In this document: in pieces, positions 62,596 to 64,000 of the stretch
Numbering within the stretch: position 1 is the stretch's first letter
Layout of the letters: the number at the start of each line of letters is the position of its first letter
NCBI RefSeq assembly: GCF_003412465.1
Contig: NZ_QTJV01000001.1
Location: forward strand, 1,302,001 to 1,366,000
Length of the DNA: 64,000 bases
DNA from: Chitinophaga silvisoli
GTDB lineage: Bacteria; Bacteroidota; Bacteroidia; Chitinophagales; Chitinophagaceae
Reading direction: 5' to 3'
Notes under the pieces: model-generated
Told to the model about the DNA's origin: nothing
Databases searched by the model: none
What the model saw: the letters and a program-made list of their open reading frames with translations, nothing else
Translations under genes and position numbers: made by a program

Positions 62596-63711
62596 TTACA
62601 TAATATGTATCACTCCATCTTTTGAAATATTATAAGTCACTTCTTTAGTGTCTGTTAATTGTTGTAATAAGTGGCTAATTGGCTTGCTCTTATCCAGTAT
62701 TACACCCATGAATTTCTTACCGGCTGCAGATTTTTCTACGATGATCTTAACTTTCATATTCCTTCCTGCTACTTCTGCAATTTTTTCGATAGTGACATTG
62801 TCAGGGAATACGATAATACCATCCTTCCAGCTCAGCACTTCATCTGCTTCAAATGTATTGACAGCAATTTGATTCGCATCGATGGTGGCGGCTTTACCAG
62901 GGGTAAGGAGTGTTCGGCTTTCGCCTTCTGCTACCTGCACGCTACCCTGTACAAGTGATATCCTTGCAATCCCGCTATCGTAGGTGTTGACATTAAATTC
63001 AGTACCCAATACTTCTACCTCCCTGTTGTAAGGAAGATGGACAATGAAGGGCTGACCTGCCTTCGGGGAGACTTTTACATAAGCTTCTCCATCTATACTG
63101 ATTTCCCTTTTTGCCCCATCAAATTTCAACGGGAAGGAGAGGCGGGAAGTGTTATTTAATAAGACTTCTGACCCGTCATCCAGTATGACTTTATAATTGT
63201 TTTTACCCCTTGGCACGGTCAATACGCCCAGATCGTGAGTAGTACTGTTCAAAGAGCTAAAAGTAAGCGAACCGGTTTCCGGATGAAATGCAACGCCATT
63301 CACATTGGTGGCTGCATTGTTTTCCAGGTTTATTTCCTGCTGGCCTATTTTTAATAAAATGTTTTTACCATCTTCCCAGGAAGCCAGGGCGGTTGATTGT
63401 TGCGATGTCAATAAATAATATGACAAGCCACCAACAAGTCCAACTGAACTGGCTGCTGCGGCAAATACCCGGATATACCGGTTGCGCACGCGCCTTTTGG
63501 CTTTGGAGATTAATTCTTCAGCTGAAACACTGCCAATAGCATGAACGGCAATATTTTCACTTTCCATCTCCTCACGAATCTCCTCATACAGGGCCTGAAG
63601 CTCCGGCCGGTCGATCATCAACTTGTCCAGTTGAATTTTCTCGTCCGGTGTGATCGTTCCCAGTATGTCTGCCACGATCAATGTCTGTATGTCAATAGCT
63701 TCCAGATCCAT
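62596..63711 (-). CDS. FecR-family anti-sigma factor (second)
   Basis: A 371-residue regulator with the same layout as the one at 5072: a cytoplasmic N-terminus, a transmembrane segment at about 85-105 (VFAAAASSVGLVGGLSYYLL), a FecR domain (LTVPRGKNNYKVILDDGSEV, SIDGEAYVKVSPKAG, VEVLGTEFNVNTY) and a C-terminal DUF4974-like region (VTIEKIAEVAGRNMKVKIIV). ATG 63711 (MDLEAIDIQTLIVADILG) is chosen over an upstream in-frame ATG. It is paired with the ECF sigma gene at the right edge; no SusC gene follows it, so its receptor must lie elsewhere. Confidence 0.93.
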   Translation of the reverse strand: MDLEAIDIQTLIVADILGTITPDEKIQLDKLMIDRPELQALYEEIREEMESENIAVHAIGSVSAEELISKAKRRVRNRYIRVFAAAASSVGLVGGLSYYLLTSQQSTALASWEDGKNILLKIGQQEINLENNAATNVNGVAFHPETGSLTFSSLNSTTHDLGVLTVPRGKNNYKVILDDGSEVLLNNTSRLSFPLKFDGAKREISIDGEAYVKVSPKAGQPFIVHLPYNREVEVLGTEFNVNTYDSGIARISLVQGSVQVAEGESRTLLTPGKAATIDANQIAVNTFEADEVLSWKDGIIVFPDNVTIEKIAEVAGRNMKVKIIVEKSAAGKKFMGVILDKSKPISHLLQQLTDTKEVTYNISKDGVIHIM

Positions 63712-63768
63712 AGTTGATATAATTATAGACAAACCTAAAATCCAAAAAGTATGAGTGGAGGAAAAAAA

Positions 63769-64000
63769 TTATTTTAACTGTAGTTTATTGCGGATAATCT
63801 TCAGTGAGGAGTACAATTGAGTCTTGACAGTATTGATAGAAATACCTTCTATTTTAGCCACTTCCTTGTGCGGACGGCCTTCTATATATACCATTTCCAC
63901 TGTTCTGCGGCTTTTGTCAGGCAGTTCCTGCATAAGCCGGGTGATGTCATCGAGTTGTTCGCTATCAGGTTTTTCGCCGGACTGAGCGGCTGTATGCATC
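63769..64000 (-). CDS. ECF sigma factor (partial, C-terminal part)
   Basis: Only the last 76 or so codons are in the window; the start lies beyond the right edge. The part seen is region 4 of a sigma-70 family factor (LPDKSRRTVEMVYIEGRPHK, then the helix-turn-helix EVAKIEGISINTVKTQLYSS). It is transcribed towards the FecR gene, 57 bases away, and is presumably its target. Confidence 0.9.
   Translation of the reverse strand, partial: MHTAAQSGEKPDSEQLDDITRLMQELPDKSRRTVEMVYIEGRPHKEVAKIEGISINTVKTQLYSSLKIIRNKLQLK

Noticed and set aside
62400..62600. tRNA gene
   Set aside because: A GAAGGCC stem and GGGTT stretches suggested a tRNA at first, but no cloverleaf with T-loop GGTTC and acceptor stem can be drawn.

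Overview
The window looks like chromosome of a Bacteroidota bacterium, most likely a Chitinophagaceae member close to Chitinophaga (inference). The signs are SusC/SusD outer-membrane pairs, ECF sigma/FecR regulators, a DUF4249 lipoprotein, LytTR two-component genes, a MocR regulator, a class II ribonucleotide reductase, and many promoters of the Bacteroidota -7 type (TAnnTTTG). No rRNA, tRNA, CRISPR array, insertion sequence or phage module was recognised.

Layout. 1-6926 (minus): an ECF sigma factor, a FecR anti-sigma factor, a SusC transporter with an STN signalling domain, and a SusD lipoprotein cut by the left edge. 7-11 kb: small and unknown genes and a pair of multi-pass membrane proteins. 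11-20 kb: a GNAT acetyltransferase divergent from a MocR regulator, a GH29 fucosidase, a polyprenyl synthase, a decayed GDPD gene, a DEAD-box helicase, a GH2 glycosidase and a methyltransferase. 20-24 kb: QueD and a B12-dependent ribonucleotide reductase. 24-33 kb (plus): a LytS/LytR two-component pair followed by a tripartite ABC exporter (TolC, HlyD lipoprotein, FtsX-type permease, ATPase), a TonB-dependent receptor and a DUF4249 lipoprotein. 33-36 kb: cytochrome bd oxidase. 36-39 kb: SDR, AraC-type regulator, TlpA-like thioredoxin and a threonine synthase-like enzyme.

39.1-46.1 kb holds the most unusual unit, a two-gene operon bounded by terminators. The first gene encodes a SusC-type outer-membrane barrel in which no plug domain is visible. 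The second, starting 4 nt after the first one's stop codon, encodes a 1483-residue alpha-2-macroglobulin-like protein. That protein carries a SusC-type TonB box and plug in the middle, about where the bait region of macroglobulins lies, and an intact thioester motif (GCFEQ) further on. The simplest reading is a TonB-dependent receptor split over two polypeptides, whose plug is part of a covalent protease trap.

46-56 kb: two secreted proteins of uncertain role, an SH3-like secreted protein, a sigma-54 activator without a visible DNA-binding domain next to a small HTH protein, a WG-repeat protein, glucokinase and a ConA-fold-like secreted protein. 56.4-62.3 kb is a glycerol locus: glpD, glpK, glpF and an outer-membrane protein on the minus strand, divergent from a DeoR/GlpR regulator across a palindrome-rich region. 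The right edge has a second FecR/ECF sigma pair, with the sigma gene cut by the edge.
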